A DNA stretch of 64,000 nt, taken from assembly GCF_021290985.1 (NCBI RefSeq), contig NZ_JAJOYU010000019.1, positions 1 to 64,000 on the forward strand. Direction: 5' to 3'. Position 1 is the first letter of the stretch; each line of letters starts with the position of its first letter. The position numbers were made by a program, and so were the translations under genes. Below the pieces are notes generated by a model, which was not told where the DNA came from, did no database searches, and was given only the letters and a program-made list of their open reading frames with translations. Of the stretch, positions 44,806 to 52,357 are shown one piece after another. The stretch is from Rheinheimera soli. Its GTDB lineage: Bacteria > Pseudomonadota > Gammaproteobacteria > Enterobacterales > Alteromonadaceae.

Positions 44806-46419
44806 ATGCTGAAACACCTGAGTTTACTAAAGAAAATCTGGCTTATCATTGCCATCGCAATCTTAGCTTTTTTAATAGTACTGACCTCATCTATTTACTT
44901 TACGGCCCGCAATGCCGACAGCATTGTGCTGATTAAAGACAAAATGTATGACAGCTCTAAACTTGCCTCCCAAATGGTGGTGGAATTTAATGCGGTCGAA
45001 GAATTTTTTACTCAGTCTGTTTCATTGTCAGATCCGGATATCCTCAGCACAGCAAAAACAACACAAGAACGGGTGCTCACTAATCTGGCCAAACTAAAAC
45101 AGCTGGACACAGCCAATCTGAAACAGCTGGAAACGCTGGAGCAAAACTTTAGTGCTTATGCCAAGGCCGCTGCAGAAATTGCTCAGTCGATGATAGATGG
45201 CACTTTGGATATGAGTGCAGCCCAAAGCATTATTCAAAATAAGACCACTTTGTATGAAACGGCAAAAAGTGGTTTTGTTGCCTACGAAAAGCAAACCGAT
45301 GACAACTTCCAGCAAATTCTGGTGGATATGTCGGCCTCCTCAGAACGCTCTGTATTAATCATTGTGTTATGCGGCACTATCTTATTGATTATTATGGCCG
45401 TTGTTGGTCATGTGATAGGCCGTAACATCAGCAAAACAGCCAATAGCCTGGCCAGCTCTTTACAAGTGTTAGCCTCAGGCAAAGGATCATTGTCCAGTCG
45501 CCTTTCTATCGACTCTGAAGATGAATTTGGCGCTGTGGCCCGCAACTTCAACGAGTTTATCTCTTTATTGCAAAGCTCCTTTGTCGCCATAGCCCAGTTA
45601 GTGGATCCGGTCAGCCGCACTGCAGATGCTCTGGCCAAAGGCATGAAAGAGCTGGATAGCATGACGGGTCAGCAGAAAAACGACGCCGATACAGTGTCCC
45701 ATTCCATGGAAGAAATGCAAAGCAGCGTCAAAGATATCAGCCAATCCGCCAACGCAGCTTCTGGCAGTGCCAACGATGCCAGCCGCCTTGCAAAACTGGG
45801 GTATGAAAAAACCACCTCTTCTGTGCAAGCCTCTAAAGATTTGGCGGGCGAAATAGCTCATACCAGTACAGTGATCACTGAACTGGCAAAACAAACTCAG
45901 GAAGTGGGCGGTATTTTAAAAAGCATCAATGATATTGCCGACCAAACCAACTTACTGGCATTAAATGCTGCTATTGAAGCGGCGCGTGCTGGCGAACAAG
46001 GCCGCGGTTTTGCTGTGGTTGCAGATGAAGTACGTTTACTGTCCTCGCGCACAGCCTCTTCAGTTACTACTATTCGCGACTTGCTTGGCAAACTGACACA
46101 AAACGTCGACAGCGCCGTGCGTTTAATGGACCTGGCAGTGAACAAAGCCAATAACAGCGCAGTGCTGACAGCTGAAGCCGGCAGCTCTATCGAACTGATT
46201 AATCAGGAAATTGACAAAATTAATATGGTCAATGCCCAAATCGCCACAGCCACTGAAGAACAAACTATGGTGGCCAGTTTAGTGCTGGATAATACCCACC
46301 AAATGGCCGACTCATTCAGCAGAACTATTCAGGTGCAAAATACAGTGGCTGATATCTCAGACCAGTTGCGCGGTCTGGCTCAGGAACTGAATACTGTGTC
46401 GTCCAAGTTCAGGGAGTAA
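44806..46419 (+). CDS. Methyl-accepting chemotaxis protein
   Basis: 537 aa. TM1 about residues 10-32, a periplasmic helical bundle (about 33-175), TM2 about 182-204 (VLIIVLCGTILLIIMAVVGH), HAMP (about 205-255), and the signalling domain with tip [20 protein letters not shown]. Third gene of a porin / binding protein / receptor module, 64 bp after the binding protein gene. The last residues (KFRE) and stop codon form the first copy of a 16-bp tandem repeat that continues downstream. Confidence 0.92.
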   Translation: MLKHLSLLKKIWLIIAIAILAFLIVLTSSIYFTARNADSIVLIKDKMYDSSKLASQMVVEFNAVEEFFTQSVSLSDPDILSTAKTTQERVLTNLAKLKQLDTANLKQLETLEQNFSAYAKAAAEIAQSMIDGTLDMSAAQSIIQNKTTLYETAKSGFVAYEKQTDDNFQQILVDMSASSERSVLIIVLCGTILLIIMAVVGHVIGRNISKTANSLASSLQVLASGKGSLSSRLSIDSEDEFGAVARNFNEFISLLQSSFVAIAQLVDPVSRTADALAKGMKELDSMTGQQKNDADTVSHSMEEMQSSVKDISQSANAASGSANDASRLAKLGYEKTTSSVQASKDLAGEIAHTSTVITELAKQTQEVGGILKSINDIADQTNLLALNAAIEAARAGEQGRGFAVVADEVRLLSSRTASSVTTIRDLLGKLTQNVDSAVRLMDLAVNKANNSAVLTAEAGSSIELINQEIDKINMVNAQIATATEEQTMVASLVLDNTHQMADSFSRTIQVQNTVADISDQLRGLAQELNTVSSKFRE

Positions 46420-46515
46420 AGAGTTTAGGGAATAAAGGGATCAGGGAGTAAAGAGTTCAGAGAATAAAGATTTCCGGGACTAAAGATTTCCGGGACTAAA
46501 GAATTCAGGACTAAA
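46415..46515 (+). repeat. Six-copy degenerate 16-bp tandem repeat after a stop codon
   Basis: Units: AGTAAAGAGTTTAGGG (46415), AATAAAGGGATCAGGG (46431), AGTAAAGAGTTCAGAG (46447), AATAAAGATTTCCGGG (46463), ACTAAAGATTTCCGGG (46479), ACTAAAGAATTCAGG (46495), then a partial. Consensus ANTAAAGANTTCNGGG. The sequence before it (AAGTTCAGGG) is the end of the chemoreceptor gene, whose stop lies in unit 1; each unit has TAA in the same register every 16 bp. Confidence 0.85.
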
Positions 46516-46518
46516 AAA

Positions 46519-46550
46519 ATTACGGCTGCAGCCAATGGCGCAGCCGTAAT
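46519..46550 (-). terminator. Terminator of the arabinan lipoprotein gene
   Basis: 11-bp perfect stem ATTACGGCTGC / GCAGCCGTAAT with 10-nt loop. On the minus strand it is followed by TTTTTTTAG; on the plus strand the T-run (CAATTTTG) is weaker. Confidence 0.8.
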
Positions 46551-46580
46551 CAATTTTGCTTCCCTTTGATATCCCACCGC

Positions 46581-48464
46581 TTAGTCTGCTGTCCTCAGCT
46601 GAAATTGCTGGCATATAACATCAGCCAAAGCCGGGGCCTGTTTTAACTTTTCCTGATCCTGCAAGCTACAACTGGGTAAGTCAGCCACTTGTTTTGTATG
46701 TTGGGATAATAAAGACAAGGCACCATTGGCTAAGAGTTGCAAAGCCCACAGGCTGGACTTGGCAGCACAGTTCCCTAGTACCAGATCGGCTCCTGGGGCT
46801 AAAGCGTTTTCTTTAACCTGAACACAAAGTTCCGGGTTTTGGCTGTTTTGTAACTGGACAAAACCTTGTTGCCCCGCCTTCCAGTTCCACTGCTGACAGC
46901 TTTGATCAGCCCAGTTTTGTTGAGTCACTGCTGTACCGATCTCTGCACTGCAGCCTTGGGTGCTCCAGACTTTGCCACTTTGCCTGCTGCTCAGCACTGT
47001 GTTGCCTGTCGGCAGCATGAACCAGTCATCACATAACTCTGCCTCCTCCCCTGCTTTACAGGCCGCTGAGCTTAATGCCTTTTGATCCGCAGCATTTAAT
47101 AGCTGATAGTAGCCATCAGTGCCTGCTTTCAACTGCCATTGCTGCGTTGGCTGATTGACCCAGGCGGACAATTCAGACTTTGCGCCGATAAATAAACCAG
47201 CCGCGTTGGCTAGTCGATAACGGCCTTTGGTGGTTGGATCAATAATCCATTGACCTTGCTCAGTACAACTTTGTTCTGTCAAACCTTGCTCCGATGACGT
47301 CAGACATAGCTGGCTAGAGCGATTGATTAACTGCCATTTCACGCCTTGTGGTACCACGGTCAGAGGACCATTTTCGCCGGAAGGAGCTGCCACTGTCTGG
47401 CCTTCAGGCACCGGAGTGCCAAAATCCGGTGTGCCATCCGCTTTGAACCTGAAGGGCTGAGCTCTTACTGAACGGCTCGCACCGCAGCCATCCGTGACTT
47501 TATTATTGCCGTGATACACCAGCCAGTTTTCTGTGCCATCCGGTGAGGTGAAAAAGCCATTATGGCCAGGACCAAAAACGCCATTCCCCCGCTCAAACAC
47601 AGGTTGCTCTGCTTTCACCCATGAACTGGCATCCATAGGATTGTCACCCACCAGTTCCAGCAAGCCCAGTTTATAATCCGGTGTGTCACAGTAGCTGGCT
47701 GAATAAATAACAAAAGTCCGGCCATCGCGTTTCAGCACTTCAGCACCTTCATTCACCTTACGGCCTGATTGCTCCCAGGGCAATGAAGGGCGGGACAACA
47801 CCATGCGCTCGCCAGTTAAAGTCCATGGATTGGACATTTCGCTGATCCAATTCAGCTGCTCATCTCCGACCCATTCCGACCACAGCAGATACAATTTTCC
47901 ATTGTGTTCCATATAGTTGCCGTCAATATTCCAGCTATCCGGCATCGGAGAACCTTTGTATTGATAAGGCCCCATAGGGTCGTCACCAGCACTTTCCAGC
48001 ACAGACAAATGCTGACCATCTAAATTTTCCTGCTTGCCCGAGGTATACATCATGTACCAGCGTGGACCATCAGGGCCTTGTAAGCGATGAAATTCAAAAG
48101 CCCAGAAGTTACAGCAGCTTTTTGGGTTCGTTTCAGACCAGACATTCACCGGGGTGGCCGTAGCTAAACCAGCCAGAGTCGGCGATTTACGCATCACCAG
48201 CTGAGAAGTCCAGGTGGTGGTGGTCAGGTAATAATTGCCCTGCCAGTATTCCAGCCAGGGATCAGCGCCGTTAGCAAACAAAGGGTTAGTAAAACTTTGG
48301 TCTTCAATTGCTGCGGTAGCAGCTTCAACTGGTGCGGCAGCGACTGAAACTACATCGCTGTCTTTTTGTTCTGGTGAGCACGCGGCCAACACACTCAGTA
48401 AGCCGATCGCCAATGGAATACCGTACCCTTTTAAGCCGGGTAAAGGCTTGGTTTTAAAAGTCAT
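46581..48464 (-). CDS. GH43 arabinofuranosidase-like lipoprotein with lectin-like tail
   Basis: 627 aa starting at 48464 (AGGG upstream); a longer frame from 48584 is rejected. Lipobox LAAC (Cys29). GH43 five-blade propeller (about residues 60-390): base Asp in NGADPWLEYW, further Asp/Glu in MEHNGKLYLLWSEW and NEGAEVLKRDGR, and GPGHNGFF. It shares NEGxxVL and GPGHN with the cytosolic GH43 at 51354. The C-terminal 200 residues contain repeated QxW-like motifs (WQLINRSSQLCL, WQLKAGTDGYYQL, WNWKAGQQGFVQL, LCVQVKE) of a ricin/CBM13-like beta-trefoil, probably binding arabinan at the surface. Follows the arabinanase gene in the same direction. Confidence 0.88.
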   Translation of the reverse strand: MTFKTKPLPGLKGYGIPLAIGLLSVLAACSPEQKDSDVVSVAAAPVEAATAAIEDQSFTNPLFANGADPWLEYWQGNYYLTTTTWTSQLVMRKSPTLAGLATATPVNVWSETNPKSCCNFWAFEFHRLQGPDGPRWYMMYTSGKQENLDGQHLSVLESAGDDPMGPYQYKGSPMPDSWNIDGNYMEHNGKLYLLWSEWVGDEQLNWISEMSNPWTLTGERMVLSRPSLPWEQSGRKVNEGAEVLKRDGRTFVIYSASYCDTPDYKLGLLELVGDNPMDASSWVKAEQPVFERGNGVFGPGHNGFFTSPDGTENWLVYHGNNKVTDGCGASRSVRAQPFRFKADGTPDFGTPVPEGQTVAAPSGENGPLTVVPQGVKWQLINRSSQLCLTSSEQGLTEQSCTEQGQWIIDPTTKGRYRLANAAGLFIGAKSELSAWVNQPTQQWQLKAGTDGYYQLLNAADQKALSSAACKAGEEAELCDDWFMLPTGNTVLSSRQSGKVWSTQGCSAEIGTAVTQQNWADQSCQQWNWKAGQQGFVQLQNSQNPELCVQVKENALAPGADLVLGNCAAKSSLWALQLLANGALSLLSQHTKQVADLPSCSLQDQEKLKQAPALADVICQQFQLRTAD

Positions 48465-48494
48465 AGCTAACCCTGTCTGGTCTGTTGATTTTAT

Positions 48495-48509
48495 ATTTGT
48501 ATTACAATA
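48495..48509. promoter_or_regulatory. Second GTATTAC-core site, before the GH43 lipoprotein
   Basis: ATTTGTATTACAATA agrees with the palindrome at 49639 in 13 of 15 bases. It lies 30 bp upstream of the GH43 lipoprotein start. A different palindrome, AGACTTTACAAGTCT (arms of 6), follows at 48510-48524. Confidence 0.6.
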
Positions 48510-48580
48510 AGACTTTACAAGTCTAAAACGAAAAGCAGCGGAAAACAACAGCGGCGGCATCCCGCCGCCAAAACAAGAAT

Positions 48581-49615
48581 TCAACGAATAAGGGTACTCT
48601 CGTAACCCAACCAGTCTTTTTCATCAACCTGTGGCCAGCCGTTTTTATCCCAGTTTAAGGCGGTAATTTTCAACTTTTGCAGGCCGTTATCGGCCATTTC
48701 GTAGGCATGAAACACCAGATAATCTTTGCCGTCGAAGCCGTACACTGAATTATGACCTAAACCTGGCCAGTCGTTGTTGCCTTTAAGCAACACTGAGCCG
48801 CCGCCAGAAGCTAAATCTTTGCCCTCTTTATCCAGATAAGGCCCGGTTAAGCTTTTAGAGCGCCCGACCACCATATGGTAAGTGCTGTCTTTACCGCGAC
48901 AACATTTTCCATAAGAAACAAAGAGATAATAAAACTGATCTTTTTTGTAGATAAAAGGCGCTTCCAGCTCAGCAGGGCCTGGTTCGGCATCATCTAAAAA
49001 TGCTGGCCGCTCTGCTTTGGCCAGCGTATGCCATTGTTCAGGCTGCGCTATACGGGTCAGGCTTTGATCCAGCTTCACTAATTTCAGCCCACCCCAAAAG
49101 GAGCCAAAACTCATCCAGGCTTCACCTTGTTCATCCAAGATAATGGCAGGGTCTATCGCATTCCATAAGTCACGTTGTGGCACAGACTGCAGCACTATGC
49201 CCTGATCCACCCACTGATACTTTGGATCTTGTGGATCCAAAGTGGTATTGACCGTTACACCGATAGCCGAGGTATTTTTACCAAAAGCGGAGATGGAGTA
49301 ATACAGATAAAACTTGCCCTGATGCTGAAAAATGTCCGGCGCCCAGATATGACCATCAAAGCTGGGGGAGACAGATTTTGCCCAGTCAGGCTCAGTCGCA
49401 AAAACCCGACCGCCTAAACGCCAGTTTGTTAAATCACTGGATTGATAAAAGGTGATGCCTGGTCCTGTGCTGTATAAAAAATACTGCCCCTTTTCTTTGG
49501 CCATCACCGGATCATGGATACTGACCTGCTCAGCCTGTAATGGGTTTGTCAAAAGCATAGAGCCACTAAAAAGTGCCAACCTAAGTGCAGAAGCTTTGAA
49601 ATTAAGCTTGCTCAT
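48581..49615 (-). CDS. Endo-1,5-alpha-L-arabinanase (GH43), secreted
   Basis: 344 aa from the ATG at 49615 (AGGA 8 nt upstream; 49624 is also possible). Signal peptide cleaved after PLQA. Catalytic triad of GH43 arabinanases: Asp in SIHDPVMA, pKa Asp in NAIDPAIIL and acid Glu in AELEAPFIY. Other family marks: DGHIWAPDIFQHQGKFYLYY, GSFWGGLKL, GLGHNSVY. Cuts the backbone of alpha-1,5-arabinan in pectin outside the cytoplasm. Upstream palindrome at 49639. Confidence 0.93.
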   Translation of the reverse strand: MSKLNFKASALRLALFSGSMLLTNPLQAEQVSIHDPVMAKEKGQYFLYSTGPGITFYQSSDLTNWRLGGRVFATEPDWAKSVSPSFDGHIWAPDIFQHQGKFYLYYSISAFGKNTSAIGVTVNTTLDPQDPKYQWVDQGIVLQSVPQRDLWNAIDPAIILDEQGEAWMSFGSFWGGLKLVKLDQSLTRIAQPEQWHTLAKAERPAFLDDAEPGPAELEAPFIYKKDQFYYLFVSYGKCCRGKDSTYHMVVGRSKSLTGPYLDKEGKDLASGGGSVLLKGNNDWPGLGHNSVYGFDGKDYLVFHAYEMADNGLQKLKITALNWDKNGWPQVDEKDWLGYESTLIR

Positions 49616-49638
49616 GTCGTCCATCCTGTTTTAGTTGA

Positions 49639-49653
49639 ATTTGTATTACAAAT
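49639..49653. promoter_or_regulatory. 15-bp perfect palindrome before the arabinanase gene
   Basis: ATTTGTATTACAAAT is symmetric around its central T and lies 24 bp upstream of the arabinanase ATG. A near-identical copy is at 48495, and the core GTATTAC recurs at 49818. It resembles the half-sites of AraR operators in Bacillus (ATTTGTAC, from memory), but the spacing differs and the regulator is not known. Confidence 0.65.
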
Positions 49654-49817
49654 AGCATAAGTTCAACGCAGCAAGCAATAACGGGCAGAAACACCACTGC
49701 TGTAAGTTGCGCTGAAGACAACAAAGAAACTCTAAAAATAACCATACAAAACAAATAGATAATTACTATCATTTGGCAGAACCTTCAATCTGTTTTCTGG
49801 CTTGCCAGCTGAATTCA

Positions 49818-49830
49818 ATAGTAATACTAT
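49818..49830. promoter_or_regulatory. 13-bp palindrome before the symporter gene
   Basis: ATAGTAATACTAT, perfect around the central A; the reverse strand reads ATAGTATTACTAT and shares the GTATTAC core with the other two sites. It lies 108 bp before the symporter ATG. Confidence 0.5.
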
Positions 49831-49938
49831 AAGATCATAAACCAAATAAATTAGGTTTTAGCATCAGGATCCAACCGCGTTTTAACGACGGATGAGAAAA
49901 ACTGAGCATAAAACTGATGTAAACCACAGGGGAGTCGA

Positions 49939-51324
49939 ATGGCAGGTTATAAACTTTCTGTCATGGAGAAAATTGGCTTTGGCGCCGGAGATATGGCCGT
50001 CAATGTCGTGATTTCATCCATGATGCTGATCATCACTTTTTTTTATACTGATATCTTTGGTTTAAAAGCCTCAGACGTTGCCATTTTATTTCTGGTGGTG
50101 CGACTGATTGATGCGGTTACCGACCCTTTGATGGGCATGTTGACCGATAAATTCACCACCCGCTGGGGCCGCTACCGGCATTATTTCCTGTTTATGGCTA
50201 TCCCTTTTGGTATCTCGGTGTTTTTAACTTTTTCGACACCGGATCTGGATTACAACGGCAAACTGGTGTGGGCTTATGCCACTTACATCTTCGTCACCCT
50301 GATGTTTACGGCTGTCACTATCCCCTATATTTCCATTATTGGCGTCTTAACCGATTGCCCAAAAGAGCGATTATCCGCCAACGGCTACCGTTTATTTTTC
50401 GCCAAAATTGCCGCCTTTTTAGTGACAATCATAGTGCCTGTGTTAGCAGCGCAGTGGGGTGAAGGCCAACTAGCCGCTGGGTATCAAGCCGCTATGGGGT
50501 TGATGGCGGCTATGGCCAGTTTATTGTTTTTATTCTGCTTTTTTAATACTACGGAACGTTTGCAGCATCAGGTGGAAACCAAGCCCTTTTTCAGTCAGCT
50601 AAAACTGCTGTTGAAAAATGATCAGTGGCTAATTTTATGCGCAGTATGTGTCACAGGCACTATTGGTTATGTCATTCGTGGCTCAGTGGCTGCTTATTAC
50701 GCCAAATATTATCTGGGTGGTGATGCCACTATGCTGTCGGCCTTTTTATCTACAGGTGTGGTCGCCGCTATTCTGGCTATGGTGGCTTCGACCTGGATCA
50801 CTAAACATTACTGCAAAGTAAAACTCTTCCGTCTAAGTCAGATTGTAGTAGCAGTGTTAAGTGTGTTGCTGTTTGTACTGGTGAAGCCGGGTGATTTATG
50901 GCTGGCTTTTGTGTTGTATTTTTTACTCTCTTTTGTAGTGGATTTGCATGCGCCTGTGTTCTGGTCGGCTATTGCCGAAGCCGTCGATTATGGCGAACAC
51001 AAAACCGGTCAGCGCGTATCAGGTTTAGCTTTTGGTGGTATTTCGTTTTGCCAGAAAGCAGGCATGGGCATAGCGGGTTTTGTCGTCGGTAGCTTACTGA
51101 CCTTTTTTGACTATCAACCTGATCAAGTGCAAAGCGAATTCAGCTTATTGGGTATAGCGCTGATGTTATCGGTGATCCCGGGCTTCTTCCATTTGCTGAT
51201 GGGCCTTCTGATGTACAAATACAAAATTACCGACAACTTTTATCAGGACATGGTGGCAGGCCAAATTCAGAGCCCAAAGTCTGAACCGGCAACACCGGCA
51301 GTCCAGTTGGTCAATGCCAAATAA
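49939..51324 (+). CDS. GPH-family sugar:cation symporter
   Basis: Twelve-helix inner-membrane transporter of 461 aa of the glycoside-pentoside-hexuronide family (MelB/XynP type). MEKIGFGAGDMAVNVVISSM at the N-terminus, cation-site Asp in RLIDAVTDPLMG, and RWGRYRHYFLF are typical. It is followed by a cytosolic GH43, so it probably brings arabino-oligosaccharides into the cell with Na+ or H+. GGGGAG ribosome site. Confidence 0.9.
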   Translation: MAGYKLSVMEKIGFGAGDMAVNVVISSMMLIITFFYTDIFGLKASDVAILFLVVRLIDAVTDPLMGMLTDKFTTRWGRYRHYFLFMAIPFGISVFLTFSTPDLDYNGKLVWAYATYIFVTLMFTAVTIPYISIIGVLTDCPKERLSANGYRLFFAKIAAFLVTIIVPVLAAQWGEGQLAAGYQAAMGLMAAMASLLFLFCFFNTTERLQHQVETKPFFSQLKLLLKNDQWLILCAVCVTGTIGYVIRGSVAAYYAKYYLGGDATMLSAFLSTGVVAAILAMVASTWITKHYCKVKLFRLSQIVVAVLSVLLFVLVKPGDLWLAFVLYFLLSFVVDLHAPVFWSAIAEAVDYGEHKTGQRVSGLAFGGISFCQKAGMGIAGFVVGSLLTFFDYQPDQVQSEFSLLGIALMLSVIPGFFHLLMGLLMYKYKITDNFYQDMVAGQIQSPKSEPATPAVQLVNAK

Positions 51325-51353
51325 CACTTTTAAAATAGCGCACTGGAGTTTTT

Positions 51354-52301
51354 ATGCGATTGTTAACGCCTTTAATTGAACAGCGGGCCGACCCCTGCAT
51401 TTATCGTCATAGCGACGGTTATTATTATTTTACCGCCTCAGTGCCAGCCTACGACAGAGTCGAGTTGCGCCGTGCCCGTACTATTGAAGAACTGCCGCAG
51501 GCCACACCCATCACGGCCTGGTTAAAGCCAGATACCGGGCCTTATTCTGAGCTTATTTGGGCGCCGGAAATTCATTTTCGCCAGGGAGCCTGGTATATCT
51601 ACTTTGCAGCAGCTCCTAGTCGCGAGATTAAAAACAAACTGTTTCAGCATCGTATGTATGTCATTTGCTGCAAAGACGCTAACCCTATTGAGGGTCAATG
51701 GCAGTTTTTAGGCCAGATTGATACCGGCATCGATACTTTTTGCCTCGACGCTACGACCTTTGAGCATAAAGGCCAGCTGTATTATTTATGGGCGCAAAAA
51801 GACAATCAGATTGAAGGCAACAGCAATTTGTACCTAGCCACTATGGATACGCCGGACAAAATCAGCAGCAAGCCTGTGCTTTTAAGTAAGCCAGAATTTG
51901 ACTGGGAAATTCGTGGTTTTTGGGTCAATGAAGGCCCAAGCGTGTTGGTTCGTCACGGCAAAGTCTTTATCAGTTACTCCGCCAGTGCCACAGATGAAAA
52001 CTATGCAATGGGTTTATTGTGGGCTGATGAAAATGCCAACCTGATGGATCCACAAAGCTGGCACAAACTGAAAGAGCCAGTGCTACAAAGCTGCTTTGAA
52101 CATAAAGTTTATGGCCCTGGTCACAACAGCTTCACTGTATCCGCCGACGGAAAAACTGACTTACTGGTGTATCACGCCCGCACTTACACCGAAATAGTCG
52201 GCGATCCACTCTGGGATCCAAATCGCCATACCTATGTTAAAGCTTTGCGTTGGGATGCTCAGGGTATGCCGGTATTTGGCCGACCTTCCGTACAAGAATA
52301 A
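51354..52301 (+). CDS. Cytosolic GH43 arabinofuranosidase-like enzyme
   Basis: 315 aa, no signal peptide. Five-blade propeller with Asp in QRADPCIYRHSDG, Asp in FCLDATTFEHKG and Glu in VNEGPSVLVRHG; IWAPEIHF and GPGHNSFTVS are further marks. It is of the exo-acting GH43 type and should trim imported arabino-oligosaccharides to L-arabinose. Its place between the symporter and GH127 genes supports that. Specificity not proved from sequence. Confidence 0.88.
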   Translation: MRLLTPLIEQRADPCIYRHSDGYYYFTASVPAYDRVELRRARTIEELPQATPITAWLKPDTGPYSELIWAPEIHFRQGAWYIYFAAAPSREIKNKLFQHRMYVICCKDANPIEGQWQFLGQIDTGIDTFCLDATTFEHKGQLYYLWAQKDNQIEGNSNLYLATMDTPDKISSKPVLLSKPEFDWEIRGFWVNEGPSVLVRHGKVFISYSASATDENYAMGLLWADENANLMDPQSWHKLKEPVLQSCFEHKVYGPGHNSFTVSADGKTDLLVYHARTYTEIVGDPLWDPNRHTYVKALRWDAQGMPVFGRPSVQE

Positions 52302-52318
52302 CTGCAGGAATAAATACC

Positions 52319-52342
52319 GGGTCAGAGCCTTGGCTCTGACCC
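52319..52342. repeat. REP-like hairpin GGGTCAGAGC / GCTCTGACCC
   Basis: 10-bp perfect stem with a CTTG loop in the 56-bp gap between the GH43 and GH127 genes. GGGTCAGAG...CTCTGACCC is the form of REP elements found with RAYT transposases in many gammaproteobacteria, as I remember. It has no T-run. It may limit read-through or protect the upstream message. Confidence 0.55.
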
Positions 52343-52357
52343 CGAGGATATAAAGCC

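Larger units (their letters stand above)
49616..49938. other. Divergent control region of the arabinan locus
   Basis: 323 bp with no gene, holding the palindromes at 49639 (arabinanase side) and 49818 (symporter side). Both promoters should be here, although I could not find clear -35/-10 boxes. Confidence 0.6.
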
